Below, in pieces: positions 1-11,135 of a stretch of 64,000 nt of DNA. Both the position numbers and the translations under genes were made by a program. Under the pieces are notes generated by a model. The model was not told the DNA's origin and did no database searches. It worked only from the letters and a program-made list of their open reading frames with translations. The first letter of the stretch is position 1. Each line of letters begins with the position of its first letter. The DNA is from Anthoceros angustus (lineage: Eukaryota > Streptophyta > Anthocerotopsida > Anthocerotales > Anthocerotaceae): contig MU008158.1 of the NCBI GenBank assembly GCA_010909165.1, positions 2,133,478 through 2,197,477 on the forward strand, given 5' to 3'.

Positions 1-1537
1 ATGAATCTACCGGCCTAAAGGGACAGGTAGGTGTCCAGGAGAGCATGCAGCTGGCATTGCTCTGCTGAAGCACCAAGTTGGAGTGAGGCTGTGCTTACTT
101 GTTCCTCGTGGTTTGTTGTGGTGCAGTCATCCGTTCGGCGAGTTGATCTGGCGAGCGGTGAGGTGTGACATTTTGTTGAAGAATTATCTTCCTGCTACTT
201 AGGGCTCCATCTCCAAGGATGGGGGAGGGTTATGGACTTGACCTTGGAGATATTAGGTGCGGCAATCAAAGCGACTTGGGAATCAATATTTTGGAGAAGG
301 CTTAACTTTGTGGAATGACAGGTGCGGAATGACAGTTCCGTCCTCCTTTATTTATGCTTTTGCACATGGTGGGTTTTGAGTTGTTTCTTTATGTCTGGTC
401 TGCTGGTCATGTAGGCTACTTCAAGTGCTATGGTTGACAACCCAGGGTTTTATCTATAATCGGGAGAACCTTTCTCAGGTACTGCAATGGTGCTATGGCC
501 TTCCATGTTTGCTGTGTTCGTACTGTGTCAATGATCGTTTTTTTTCTTCCTGTGCCTTAATGGTCATACCGCGCAGGTTGGAACATTTACCCAGCCCATG
601 AGAGATGGTTGGGGCTTGACGGGAGATGCAACACAGTTGATTGGGAGCGACGGCACTTCCACACTGTACTTCATCAACCCGGACACCTTTGCAGGTATGA
701 ACATGCTGCAGTGGTGGGAGACCAAAATACTCCTCAACTGCTTATCTGACAATCTTTTTGCACCTTTCTAAGCAGAAATCAGGAATATCACGGTGACAGA
801 TGGAGGGAAGAAAGTGACGTTCCTTAATGAACTTGAGTACATAAGCGATGAAATCTGGGCAAATGTGTGGCAGGTTTGTTTTCTCAGTTATAACGATGCA
901 AGTAATTTTGCTGGCAGCAGAACTTTGAAACATGCATGACTAGCGCTGGAAGCTCGAGATGCTGGTTTCTCAATGTCTTAAACTTACTTCGTGCCGCCTG
1001 TGCAGAAGGAGTGCATTGTGAGAATTTGCCCAAAAGATGGTCGGGTCAAGGGCTGGATTCTACTAACTGGATTGAGGTAAGCTGCGCCTCAGTATTCCGC
1101 AGAATGCTGTTATACACGAATGGTCGGAACCTGACTACCTTTGTGCTGGAAATGGCAGAGACTCTATTTATAAAGGAGGATACGAGGTAAGTGTCACCTT
1201 TGAGTCTGCCTCTGTGCTGGTTGATGTCTAGAAGTTGCAGAGTTTTTATTGGTCTGTGACTGTAATGGCGGCAGGGAAGACCATTGGACGTCCTAAACGG
1301 CATTGCCTGGGATTCGAAACAGGAACGTCTGTTTGGTGAGTTTTATCTGCTTCCAATCGTAGCACTTGGGAAGCTATTGATAGTGCCTGCATTCTGATTC
1401 TGCACGTTGAATGAAATGCAGTTACTGGAAAGCTCTGGCCTAAGTTATTCCAGATCAAACTGCGCAGTCCTTCAGCAGGTTCCAACATTACGGTGGAGTC
1501 TGCGCGTGCCACTTGCATCATTTCTAACCAACGTTAG
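1..1537 (+). CDS. Glutaminyl-peptide cyclotransferase (plant QC type), 3' part
   Basis: Converts N-terminal glutamine to pyroglutamate on secretory proteins. The 5' end lies outside the window. In-phase exons are 1-26, 127-162, 257-321, 415-478, 577-694, 776-873, 1006-1076, a poorly resolved exon starting near 1103, 1275-1335 and 1422-1537 (stop at 1535-1537). They encode the beta-propeller signatures of the plant QC family: ESTGLKGQ, SSVRRVDLASGE, YFGEGLTLWNDR, GFIYNRENLSQ, DGWGLTGDATQLIGSDGTS, LNELEYISDEIWANVWQ, DVLNGIAWD and VTGKLWPKLFQIKL. Introns are about 80-130 bp with GT-AG ends. Only the exon between 1103 and 1142 or 1186 is unsure: the donor that keeps phase with 1275 (after 1142) is weak. 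The reading frame is otherwise open, so the gene looks functional. Confidence 0.9.
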
Positions 1538-3521
1538 CACAGGCATAGTTGCACGCAAATAGAAGCTCCCTCTTTGGCCTTCTTAATTTGTACAGCTTGG
1601 AAGTTGGGACTGTGCACCTGACTGCTGGAATCTTGCCTCTGGGTCTCTCCTGTCTTTATGTATGGATCCAGCTGTTAAATATGTACGATGGCTGTTGTTT
1701 CGCGTCAGTATTTAACAAAGCAGCAATTTTTGGTCTGGCTTACCGTTTTAGGGATATATATTCAGCTTTTTGTGAGGGATAGAGATACGTATGGGATAAG
1801 GGTATGTATATATGCAGCTTTTGTGAGGTTTCCTTGCTTGTACGAGCCAGCATTTACGTAGGTAGGAGGATGGGGATTCTAGTATCCATGGGTTGGCCAC
1901 GATCAGACGCCAGAGGTCATCGATCCGTAAGCACGCAACACGAAAGAAGTTCGAAGAGCGTGGAGGCTGCCTGAGGCCGGCATTCAACTCAACAAGCACG
2001 GCCTGTCTACTTAAAGGGTGGGTTCCAGATGGGCCCTAGCCTTGGGCCTTGTCGTGCTTGTTTGCAGCAGTGGGCCTAACTGGAGGAGCCTCACGAAATT
2101 ATGCAAAGGAATCGAGGCAGCGTCGAAGCTTGGCCCGGATCCGCTGTAGGGGTTACCATCAGCGCGACCTTCTCCTGCCGAAATTACCCTGATTCTTCCT
2201 GTGCATCGGAAACCTGTAGGACAGTACGCGAGAGTTCTATGATCATCATGTTGTTTGCATCTGAGCTTGCACATACGGTTACCCGGTGTAGATGAGAAGA
2301 GCTTTCAAGCGCATCCATCCCATCCCTTTAAACGGGATTTGGCGGGTGATTTATCGCGCCCGTGTTTCTGCTGGCTCTAGTATAAGCTTGTGTGAGATAC
2401 TTGGTGGACAGGTCTTTAAAGGACATGGTGCAGGCTACAGCTAAATATCGGTTCGTTAGGTGAACCCACATGCCATGCTCATCGCACGGCCTTCCTCTCC
2501 CCTCGTCTCCTCTCTCTTCGCGGTGCGAACCCGCGACTGGGAACCGGGACGACGGGAAACTAATTCAAGTTCCCGGCGACACGGTGCCGCGGAGGGCTTG
2601 GGATCGGGCGTGGAGAATCGTGCTTGCCGGGCACGCGCTGGGGTAAGGGTTGAGGTCAGGTTGCGGTGGCATACGGCGGGGCAAGGATCGGAATAGAGTC
2701 TTTCCGTGCCTGGATCCTTCCTTTGTTGTAGACTCTTCGTAAGCCGCTTTTTTGGCTGGGATTTGCCTCCAGCAAGTTTCACCATCACATCTTGGCTCTT
2801 GGCCACCCTACCTCTCTGCCTGTGGCAAAATAGCTCTAGAGTGGAATCCCCCATGCTCGCTCGTGTGCTTTGAAAACGAAGGTTGGATCCTCCTGATCAT
2901 AGTCCTCTCTGTCTTGTAATCTTACCACTCGCCAGTTTCAAAATACTTCCGAATCTCAAAATATTTCCGATTCCAGGCCCCCCGCGGCGAACCGATGTTT
3001 AGAAAGACGCGGGAGTGTACATTTCGATGTGTCTTCCAAGGTGTTGCGGACCGCTACAGACCTTATTGCCGTTCTCGTTAAATGCCAAAGGTCAATGATA
3101 ATATTAGCACTTCAGCAAGGTTGGCAAGCCCAAGCATGTACCATCACATCACGAGATGCAGCGAAAGGAAATTGGAGAGCTTTAGCGACACAAGACAAAA
3201 CAGAACTTGTAATCCGCCATGACAAAATTGTACAAGAATAAAGATTACGGCCAAGTAGACTTGGTCCCCGCACAACAAAATTGCATCCTGCGCTGAAGGA
3301 TGATGCTAACTTCCTAGCAAGTAAGCATCCGCACGCACTGTTATCAGTCTGTCTATAGTACCTACATACAGTGTCACATTATGAACAAATGTGCGCTTGC
3401 CCGCCTGCGCAAGGCTGCCGCTAGGTTGTTAGTAGTAAGTAATAAGTAACGTGTAGTGGACAGTGGACACCCTCCCGACAAGGTTGCCAAGTGGCAGGCA
3501 ACCAACGACTGTAACACCAGC
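1538..3521. other. Intergenic and 3' flanking region, no gene seen
   Basis: Between the QC stop codon and the stop of the opposite-strand glucanase. Short open frames occur (for example in the GC-rich stretch 2460-2850), but they show no recognisable domain, no matching splice structure and biased low-complexity composition. I see nothing convincing here beyond the two 3' flanks. Confidence 0.6.
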
Positions 3522-6147
3522 TCACCCGGTGGTGAAGACACAAGTCCCAGTACCTGAGGAGCAGAAGCAGGAGCAGCACAGCACCAGAACCGGCCATCAG
3601 CAAAGCAGAAGGGAGGCATGACAACCATGAAAGCAACCAAATGACATCGAAGGAAGAAGCAGCAGCACACTTACTGGGATTGGTGATGGTGATGACCGCA
3701 TTCCCGTTGAAGAAGCAGTTCCAAGTGTTCCGCCCGTTCACCTGGTAGTACTGGTTCATGGCGAAGCTGGCGTGCGAGGCCAGCAGATCGGGCAGGAAGC
3801 AGGAGCCGCCTTGCTGGATCGGGGAGCAGTCCACCCCGGGCTCCCCGCACGCGTAGCTGAGCGCATTCACCAGGTCGCCCGCAGCCGCCCCGGGCTTGGC
3901 CACGCACCAGGTGGAGCCTGGGCCGGGGGAGGGCCCGGTGGGCGGATTTACCACCGGGGGTGGGTACACCGGGGCCACTGGCGCCGGGGGCGGGCTGTAG
4001 ACCACTGGAGGCGGGCTGTAGACAACGGGAGCGGGAGGAGGATTGTAGACAACAGGAGGAGCTGGAGGCGGATTGTAGACCACGGAGGGGCGGGGAGGCG
4101 GGGCTCAATACTTCGGGAGGAGGGGAGTGTAGACAGCAGGGGCAGGAGGAGGGGAGCGTAGACAGGGGAAGGAGGAGGAGGAGGGTAGGAGGCCTGGGAG
4201 CTGGGGCCTGGGCAGGGGATGCAGGAGCAGCACAGCACCAGAACCGGCCATCAGCAAAGCAGAAGGGAGGCATGACAACCATGAAAGCAACCAAATGACA
4301 TCGAAGGAAGAAGCAGCAGCACACTTACTGGGATTGGTGATGGTGATGACCGCATTCCCGTTGAAGAAGCAGTTCCAAGTGTTCCGCCCGTTCACCTGGT
4401 AGTACTGGTTCATGGCGAAGCTGGCGTGCGAGGCCAGCAGATCGGGCAGGAAGCAGGAGCCGCCTTGCTGGATCGGGGAGCAGTCCACCCGGGCTCCCGC
4501 ACGCGTAGCTGAGCGCATTCACCAGGTCGCCCGCAGCCGCCCCGGGCTTGGCCACGCACCAGGTGGAGCCTGGGCCGGGGAGGCCCGGTGGGCGGATTTA
4601 CCACCGGGGTGGGTACACTGGGCCACTGGCGCCGGGGGCGGGCTGTAGACCACTGGAGGCGGGCTGTAGACAGGAGCGGGAGGAGGATTGTAGACAACAG
4701 GAGGAGCTGGAGGCGGATTGTAGACCACGGAGGGGCGGGGAGGCGGCTCAATACTTGGGAGGAGGGGAGTGTAGACAGGGGCAGGAGGAGGAGCGTAGAC
4801 AGGGGAAGGAGGAGGAGGAGGGTAGGAGGCCTCGGGAGCTGGGGCCTCCGGGGCAGGGGCCTGGGCAGGGGCCTGGGCAGGGGATGCGGGAGCAGGGGAG
4901 GGGTACGATTCCTGCAGGAAGGGGCGGCCTGGGGCCGCGGGGATGGGGATGTCCGGGCCCAAGATGCCGGAATCGTAGACCGGGGTGGAGTCGGGGTAGA
5001 AGAGGCCGAAGTGGCGCTCGGAGCCGGGGCCGGGCTTGAGGTTCTCGTTGAAGAGGCTGAAGAGGTAGACGTCGAGGCCGGCGTCGGGGCGGGCGGGGGT
5101 GGAGACGTTGCTCTGCAGCCGCTTCACCAGGTTGTAGACGTAGGACTGCGCGTTCACCACATTGACGCCAACCTCGTCGGCGTCTCCCGCCCAGGGCCAG
5201 CCGGACTCGGACACCACCACGGCCAGGTTCACGATGCCGATGTTGGCCAGGGCGTAGTACACGGCGTCCACCTGCGCCGAGAAGAGGTTGGAGTAGTGGA
5301 TGCCGGTGCGGTTGTCCGTCTCGCCGTCGTTAGGTCCCTGCCCCAGGGCGTAGAGTCGGTCCTGCTCCGTGCGCTGCCCGTCGCGGTACGCGAAGTAGGG
5401 GTACGCGTTCACCATGAAGCTGGAGCCGGTGTGCACCAGGAAGGTGGCCAGGGGCGCCAGGAGCCGGGCCAGGTAGGGCTTGAAGACGGTGACGGAAGGC
5501 GGGAAGGACGGCGCCAGGATCTCCAGTGAGTGCGGGGTGGAGACCTTCACGGAGTAGTCCAGCTTCAGGTTCACCAGCGCCGTGTGGATGTTGGCCATGG
5601 CGGGGAGGAGGAGAGTGCGCATGCTGTCCGTGGTGTCGTTGCTCGTCAGCACCTCGTTCCCTACCGCGATGATGCGGATGTCCGTGGCCGGCATGAAGGC
5701 CTGGACGTGCCGCTCCACCCACTCCTGCGCGAAGCCGTGCACTCCCCGGGAGAGGCACTCGATCAGGTCGTTCGGCACTCCCACCACCACCTGGATCCCG
5801 CTGTTGGCGAACGCCTTGAGCACCGTCGGGTCCGTGTCGTAGATCTTCACCTTGCGCACCGTGGTCTTGAGGATGAGCGCCACCGCCTCCTCGGGGGTCG
5901 GCAGGTTGTTAGCCACCGTGCCGTAGTTGATGCCGAGGCTGCTTCCCGCCTCTGCACATGTGCAACAATTCCGTCACTTGTCCATCCCACAATGCAGCAC
6001 TGCGGCAGCGGCAACAACAACGAAATGCACGCGGCGTCTCTCACTCGAGAGTGTTGGACAGTTGCAATTACCTGCCAAGGAGATGACATTGGCGAGGCAC
6101 AAGCTGAGCAAGAGCAACAACGCCAAACTGCTTCCCCGAGCCTCCAT
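3522..6147 (-). CDS. Glucan endo-1,3-beta-glucosidase, GH17 plus Pro-rich linker plus X8/CBM43
   Basis: Secreted beta-1,3-glucanase acting on callose or wall glucan. Exon 1 (6147-6072) starts at an ATG with an in-frame TGA just upstream and encodes a 25-residue signal peptide (MEARGSSLALLLLLSLCLAN...). Exon 2 starts at 5951 (phase 1 intron 5952-6071) and encodes LGINYGTVANNLP, the acid/base motif AVGNEV and the nucleophile motif VSESGWPWAGD. A linker rich in PPPAP and VYSPPP follows. The X8 domain has WCVAKPGA, CSPIQQGGSC, the NQYYQ segment and WNCFFNG. A 121-bp intron (3554-3674) leads to the last exon (3553-3522), ending TGTCVFTTG. The linker/X8 part exists twice: the copy next to GH17 is frameshifted near 4610, while the distal copy (3675-4222) is intact. 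As written, the gene is broken unless the duplication is an assembly error. Confidence 0.85.
3569..4876. repeat. Tandem 654-bp duplication of the linker/X8/intron segment
   Basis: Positions 3569-4222 and about 4223-4876 are near-identical direct copies; the splice donor of the X8 exon recurs at 3675 and 4329. They differ mainly by one- or two-base gains and losses in runs of C or G (for example around 3833 versus 4487 and around 3975 versus 4617) and by small deletions in the Pro-rich part. The GH17-proximal copy is shifted out of frame; the distal copy keeps the frame. Confidence 0.9.
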
Positions 6148-6473
6148 CCTGCCTCAGTGGCTCACAGCGTCCGTTCCAGCACAGTCTGCAATTACAGACG
6201 TCGTCAATGCACACAGCTCCGTCAGCGATGAGCAGGAAGCAAAAACTGTCACACATTTCCCGCAATGAGCCAGCGGGAGCGGCTGCAGCTGGCGCACTAA
6301 CCTGGAAGCAATTCCGTGGGCGGATGCAATTGCAAGCGAGATTCAGGTCAGGCCTGGATGATTTGAGGCAGGGCAAGGGTTCCCATGGTGAGCTCAATTC
6401 AGCGAGGAGAGGAAGCCACGTGCTGGCGTGAGGAGAAGGGAGGATGCCAGGAGAGGGAGTAGAAGTGAAGGGC

Positions 6474-6528
6474 AAGGAAAGGAAAGGAAAGGGAAGGGAA
6501 GGGAAGGGAAGGGAAGGGAAGGAAAGGA
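6474..6528. repeat. Purine microsatellite (GGAAA/GGGAA)n upstream of the glucanase
   Basis: A run of GGAAA units followed by GGGAA units, entirely purine on the plus strand, about 330 bp upstream of the glucanase start codon. GAGA-like and mirror-repeat tracts of this type can sit in promoters, but no function can be shown from sequence. Confidence 0.8.
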
Positions 6529-6639
6529 GTGAGGAATGTGGCGGGGGCGGGCGGGGCTTATAAGGCCAGACCGAGGGTGAAACAACGGTCACTGGTTTGG
6601 CAGGAAAGGCAACGGTCACTACCACCTTGCCCGCCTTCC

Positions 6640-7529
6640 CACACGCCAGTTACCGGGGCCTTGGCTGCATCCATTATGAGCGCGCAAATCTAACGGAGCA
6701 AAGCGCCGTCCCAGTCGCTAGCCGTTAACCCCGGTCAGGTTAAACTTCAGGCTTAAAATATTTTATGCTAGCAGCCTCGCACCGCTGATCGGCGTGTCAG
6801 ACCGGATACAGCCTCCGTGATGGACTGGCGGCCCAGCTGGAGTCCTGGACCAGCAGGGCCAGGCACCTGTTGGTGTCCAGTCCCAGCACTCCGGACTCTC
6901 GGACCGTGACCCAACCGGATACATACCATTTTACGTACATACATGAATACAATTAGTGTACATACATAGGTATCGTCGGCCCACGGTCACTGAGCAGCGC
7001 AGGTCGAAGTGGCGGCAGCTTGTCTGCCTCAAGACATGGATATTCTCATAAATCCAACCGGGACAGTCACAGTGACACCAGAAAGGCTTTGCGGCCAGAG
7101 ACTGGCTGCTTGCTGTTCTGCTCTGCTCTGCCTGCTGGCTCTTGTGGGCAGTGTAGTGTGCGCTGTGCAGAGTGCACGGACCCGCACTTCCATGCTGCTT
7201 CTTTTATCCGACGTGGTTCTCTGCATGGGAAAGGTACCGCCCACACTTCCTCTACAAAACTAGACACTCAAGCTTCTTCCATAGGCGCGTCTTTCCCACA
7301 CCTACACTCCCATCATTTATCGCTCATTCATGCTCTACTGCATTATCTGAGATATGGCGTCTCTTCTCCGCTATTTTTGTACCTAACGGTTACTATAGCA
7401 CGAAGTTATCAAAGGTACTAATGTTTACTGTTACTATTGAGTACATACATGTTTGCTTGTTTCCCACTCTAAGTTGTCCTCTATGCCATCCACCCACTTT
7501 CTCCATGGTAGTAGTTGAGCCTGTTCCCA
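6640..7529. other. Intergenic, no gene seen
   Basis: Short overlapping frames only (for example 7009-7421), with no domain or splice support. The tetranucleotide ACAT/TACA recurs around 6925-6970, as elsewhere in the window. Confidence 0.6.
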
Positions 7530-9100
7530 CTCCACTCGAAAGTGTCTCTTGTCAGGGATTGCTATCTACTCACTTCCGTCTTCCGAAGTGTCTCTTGTCA
7601 GGGATTGCTATCTACTCACTTCCGTCTTCCGTCATGGCGGTCGATATATAGCTGTAGGGGAATCTTTGATTATCCGAGGTTGCCATTTTACGCACCCACT
7701 TCTCTCATGGCACTAAATATGTAGTCAAAGGGATTCCTCGATTGTCCCCGCGATTGCTATGATTTACTACCCACTTTTCTCGTGACAATACATACATACA
7801 TATGTACATAGGTAGGCATAGGGAATTCTTGATTGTCTTGATTCTTGTTGCTATTTCTACCCACTACCCTCATGGGAGTAGATAGTCCTAGGGAATCCTC
7901 AAGTGTCCGAGATTGCTTTTACTACCCACTCCCCTCATAGCAGTAGATACTCGCAGGGAATCCTAGATTGCCCACGATTACTATTACAATATGTACTACT
8001 TGCTTCCCTCATGGCAGTAGATAGATGTAGCGAATTTCGAATCTTGGACTTTCCGAGATAACTATTACTACCCACTTTCCTTATAGTGGAAACTATTACT
8101 ACCCACTTTCCTTATAGTGGAAAATAGTTGCACTAGGGAATCTAGAATGTCCGACTACTATTACTATGCACTTCTACTACCCACTTCAATCTGCACTTTC
8201 CTTATGGCGGTAGATAGTCCTAGGGAATCCTCTATTGTCGCTGGCTCGCTTGCTTGTCGTGTACTTCTACATTGTCCGGGATTATTCTCACTACCCACTT
8301 CACTTGTCTTATGGCGGTAGATAGTCCTAGGGAATCTTCTATTGTCGCTCGCTCACTTGCTTGCTCTGGTACTTTTACATTGTCCAGGATTATTGTCATT
8401 ACCCACTTCACTTCCCTTGTGGCGGTAGATAGTCCTAGGGAATCCTCTATTGTTGTTGGTTCACTTGCTTGCTCGGGTACTTTTACCTTGTCCGAGATTA
8501 CTGGCACTAGTCACTTCACCTCCCTTATGGTCGGGTACTTTTACCTTGTCCGGGATTATTGGTAGTAGCCACTTGGCTTCCCTTATGGTCGGGTACTTTT
8601 ACCTTGTCCGAGATTACTGGCACTAGCCACTTCACTTCCCTTATGGTTGGGTACTTTTACCTTGTCCAAGATTACTGGCACTAGCCACTTCACTTTCCTT
8701 ATGGCGGTAGATAGTCCTAGGGAATCATCTATTGTTGTTGGCTCACCTTGCTCGGGTACTTTTACATTGTCTAGGATTACTGGCACTACCCACTTCACTT
8801 CCCTCATGGCAGTAGATAGTCCTAGGGAATCCTACGTTGTCGCTGGCTCACCTACTTGCTTGGGTACTTCTACATTGTCCGGGATTACTGGCACTAGCCT
8901 CTTCACTTCCCTTATGGCGGTAGATAGTCCTAGGGAATCCTCTATTGTTGCTGGCCCACCTACTTGCTCGGAAACTTCTAGTTTGTCTGAGATTAATACG
9001 GTCACTAGTCATTGTCCAAGATTACTGTCACTGCCCACTTTGCTCGTGGCAGTAGATAGCCCTAGGAAATCCTCGATTGTTGGTCACCTGCTTGCTTAGG
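7530..9100. repeat. Degenerate minisatellite, ~105-108 bp unit with 58-bp short forms
   Basis: Unit starts, marked by ATGGCGGTAGATAGTCCTAG or relatives, fall at 8204, 8311, 8419, 8527, 8585, 8643, 8701, 8806, 8914 and about 9046. Spacings are 107, 108, 108, 58, 58, 58, 105, 108 and 132. The 58-bp forms lack the first ~50 bp of the unit. Older, more diverged and shorter units extend back to about 7530. Because most units are multiples of three, long frames stay open on both strands, but these frames only translate the repeat. Confidence 0.85.
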
Positions 9101-11135
9101 TACTCCTCGTCCCTCCTTGTGGTGGTGGTGCTCAGTTGCCAGAAGAAGTTTACGTTGAGTTTACGTTGAGCAACGTCATAATTGTCCTTCAATGTCGAGA
9201 ACATGGCGGTAGCTGACGGCATCGGTGTAGTTTTTGTCGTCATCTTCATGTTGTCCAAATACGATCTTCAACTGCACGCTGTTCTAGATAAGGTCCCCAT
9301 AGCATTGTACACTTGATGCTAAAGTCATTGCACACAAAAAAAATATTTCCTTGTTGATAGTCCTTTCATACACACACATCTTTCCTAATTTAGAACCTAG
9401 TTACCAAAAAACCTTCCCTTGTTGATACTCGTTTCACACACACACACACGAATAGGACTTAGGTCACCAAAAACTTTTTCTTGCCAATAGTAGTTTCACA
9501 CTCGTGTCGTTTCTAATTTAGAACCTAGATTATATGACAAAAATATATTGAACACACTTGCCCACAAGAAGCTATTACCTATCACATAAGATGAATTGAA
9601 TCACAATATTAGTCCTTAGTTTGATTATTAGCTGAATAGTCAATAATAATAATGAATACGATCATATAGTTTTTTCATGCTTAAACTAATACAGATAGTT
9701 TTTGTTCCAACACATATAATTTTTCCATTTCACTCCTATGACAATCATGCGTGATCCTCGTTGGACTAAAAATAATTCTTTTTCTTCTCTATCATGTCAT
9801 GCCATGGTCATCTGGAAAAGTCAGCATGACTGCTCATACATGTATGAGCAATGTTTTGTGAATAGCAGTTTTATAATAATAAAAACTTCAAATAATAGTA
9901 GAATAAATCTTTTAAATCATAATATGTGAAATAACTTGAAAGTTGTTCACGTGCTATGAGACAAGAAAGAGGCAATCCATGTAAACATAGAAAACAAAGT
10001 TTGGCCTCTTTCACTTTCATGGCTTTGCTCCTTGGATGGGGTTAGCCATATCTTCTTCCCTTTGTAGCCTACACTTGCGCGGGAGCTATGATAAGTGTTT
10101 GTATCCAGCGGGGAATGTCAATATTTATTTATTAGTGTGCTAGGCAAGCTTGGCCTTAGTGTGCTAGGCAAGCTTGGCCTCGTGCACCTATATGCATATG
10201 TACAGGAGAACTCAAAGTGGGCCGACCAAGGTAACTTGTGTCCTAAAGAATGTCTTGGTTTGACCATGTGTCTTTGTTTGCAGCACATGCTCGAAGAAGG
10301 AAGGGTCGAGGAAGTCTCCTTGTAGGCGCAAATGTTAGAGGACAAGTCCAATCCAATCGTCTGCATGTCTGTACCGGACATGCATATGACACCCACGACG
10401 TGTGCTAGGCTCAATGGCTATGCTCAGCGCAATGATGTGAAAATTGCAATCTAGAGCATCCATCCAGAAGACGCAGCTTGTTATGCATGATGACGGCATC
10501 TTTTCTTGTCTTATTGTAGCATACGCTTGGAGAAGAAGGGCCGGAGCCTGATGACTGGCATTATCCCTCGCAGTGAGGCATCCCCGTCCAGCCGTATGGG
10601 TGAGGCAGAAACTTGTTGCAGAACCAAGACGTGTGCGAAAGTGGGAGCGATGTTGAGGGGGATAAGGGCAAGCCTTGCAGACAATCATGGCGGCAAGGAA
10701 TATGGTTCCCAACATGACCCGTAGTTTCCTCCTTGTTTTCAGCGTGGCAGGAACTCTGACCTTGTTGGGCTCACAGTCGGTGCTTACTACAGTCCCGTTG
10801 TGTGCATCATTTTGGGTTCAGTCCATGGCACGATCTCCCAGTGGAGTTCTATATGTTAGGGCGACCTTCTGCAGCGGCAACAAACTCGAGGACCTGCAAA
10901 CAGTCCTTGCATCTGTATGTTTGTTTTGCTCCCACGTGCCCGAGGAGCTGGCGTCGAACAGAGAGCATGTTGCCTTGGTCACATTCGAATTTGGCACCCT
11001 CGTTAGCAGCTCCCTAGCAACTTTTCCAGGCAGAAACCTGCACCCGGAAGATTCTTCAAGCAAACTCACCTGATGCTCCAGGTGAGCCTCATGGGCTCGT
11101 GATCTTCAACATGGTAGTCTCAACACGGCGCGATA
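9101..11135. other. AT-rich intergenic region
   Basis: No gene recognised. About 9300-9950 is strongly AT-rich with CACACA runs. A 24-bp tandem repeat (TGTGCTAGGCAAGCTTGGCC core) lies near 10136-10180. Frames at 10675-11073 and nearby have no recognisable domain. Confidence 0.6.

Noticed and set aside
2456-2854. 132-residue minus-strand frame in GC-rich DNA
   Set aside because: No domain, biased Arg/Pro composition and an equally open frame on the other strand.
4548-6231. Plus-strand frames up to 313 residues
   Set aside because: Antisense shadows of the GH17 domain and its GC-rich linker.
8254-9099. Long open frames on both strands coding MAVDSPRESSIV-type repeats
   Set aside because: They follow exactly the minisatellite unit; openness results from unit lengths divisible by three, not from coding selection.
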